DNA from: Lysinibacillus sp.
GTDB lineage: Bacteria; Bacillota; Bacilli; Bacillales_A; Planococcaceae
Length of the DNA stretch: 5,604 nt
Assembly: GCA_012735355.1 (NCBI GenBank)
Contig: JAAYHP010000295.1
Location: 1 to 5,604, forward strand
Reading direction: 5' to 3'
Position 1 is the stretch's first letter. Each line of letters begins with the position of its first letter. Shown here one piece after another: positions 5,467 through 5,604 of this stretch. The notes under the pieces are model-generated. The model searched no databases. It saw only the letters and a program-made list of their open reading frames with translations, and was not told the origin of the DNA. A program made the position numbers and the translations under genes.

Positions 5467-5604
5467 CAATCAAACTGCCTTCTCCCATTAGTCGTTATAC
5501 GAAATAAAATTCTGTCTTCCCCAATCAGATGTATTTCTTCCCATGGGATGAATAAAGGAGCAGTCGTTCTTTTCTTTTGGAAAGGTAGGCGGGTAGGTTC
5601 CAAC
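5466..5604 (-). CDS. ymxH: YlmC/YmxH-family PRC-barrel protein, C-terminal end (gene enters from beyond the window)
   Basis: Forty-five codons of an open frame end at TGA 5468-5466, one base into the dpaA ATG. The visible peptide contains LFIPWEEIHLIGEDRILFR, which resembles the last strands of the PRC-barrel of small YlmC/YmxH sporulation-associated proteins. That family typically has an IPW...IxxIGEDxIL pattern near its end. In B. subtilis ymxH lies directly before spoVFA, so position agrees. The biochemical role of the family is not established. The TGATG overlap suggests that dpaA is co-transcribed and coupled to it. The tail TTNGRRQFD shows no recognisable motif. Only about half of a typical 80-90 residue protein can be seen, so the assignment rests on one motif and on synteny. 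Confidence 0.68.
   Translation of the reverse strand, partial: LEPTRLPFQKKRTTAPLFIPWEEIHLIGEDRILFRITTNGRRQFD

Noticed and set aside
1..5604. Search for CRISPR repeats, insertion sequence ends, tRNA or rRNA genes, T-box or lysine riboswitch leaders
   Set aside because: No spaced direct repeats, transposase-like peptides, tRNA-like folds or long structured leaders were seen. The rnjB leader and the asd gap are too short for a riboswitch.

Overview
The window looks like a low-GC, endospore-forming member of the Bacillales. It carries both dipicolinate synthase subunits (made only by spore formers), an RNase J2, SpoIIIE, strong AGGAGG-type ribosome binding sites and U-run terminators. The gene order follows the Bacillus subtilis ymxH-spoVFA-spoVFB-asd-dapG-dapA-rnjB-tepA-spoIIIE region, but dapG and tepA are missing here. 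Bacillaceae versus Planococcaceae cannot be settled by reading alone. Every gene lies on the minus strand, so transcription runs from high to low coordinates.

Layout in the direction of transcription. From 5604 to 5466 is the 3' end of a YlmC/YmxH-type PRC-barrel gene. dpaA (5466-4684) overlaps it by one base and dpaB (4690-4073) overlaps dpaA by seven. After a 55-base gap comes asd (4017-2980), and then dapA, whose best start is a TTG at 2967. A long hairpin with a U-run (2087-2025) ends this operon. An independent promoter with a perfect TATAAT box (about 2022-1994) then drives an RNase J2 gene (1946-279). A second strong terminator (264-221) follows, and then the first 58 codons of spoIIIE (174 to the window edge).

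The operon is biochemically coherent. Asd makes aspartate semialdehyde and DapA condenses it with pyruvate to a dihydrodipicolinate precursor. That precursor goes either to lysine and cell wall or, through DpaA/DpaB in the mother cell, to the dipicolinic acid of the spore core. SpoIIIE pumps the chromosome into the forespore. RNase J2 is an RNA-decay partner with no direct metabolic link.

The main anomaly is in the RNase J2 gene. It would be a normal 555-codon frame except for one in-frame TAA at codon 311, which splits it into a 310-residue N-terminal part and a C-terminal part. The protein also lacks three of the metal ligands of RNase J1. The other oddities are the missing dapG and tepA and the many GTG/TTG starts. 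I see no mobile element, CRISPR array, RNA gene or undescribed multigene system. This is core chromosome with a few lineage-specific changes.
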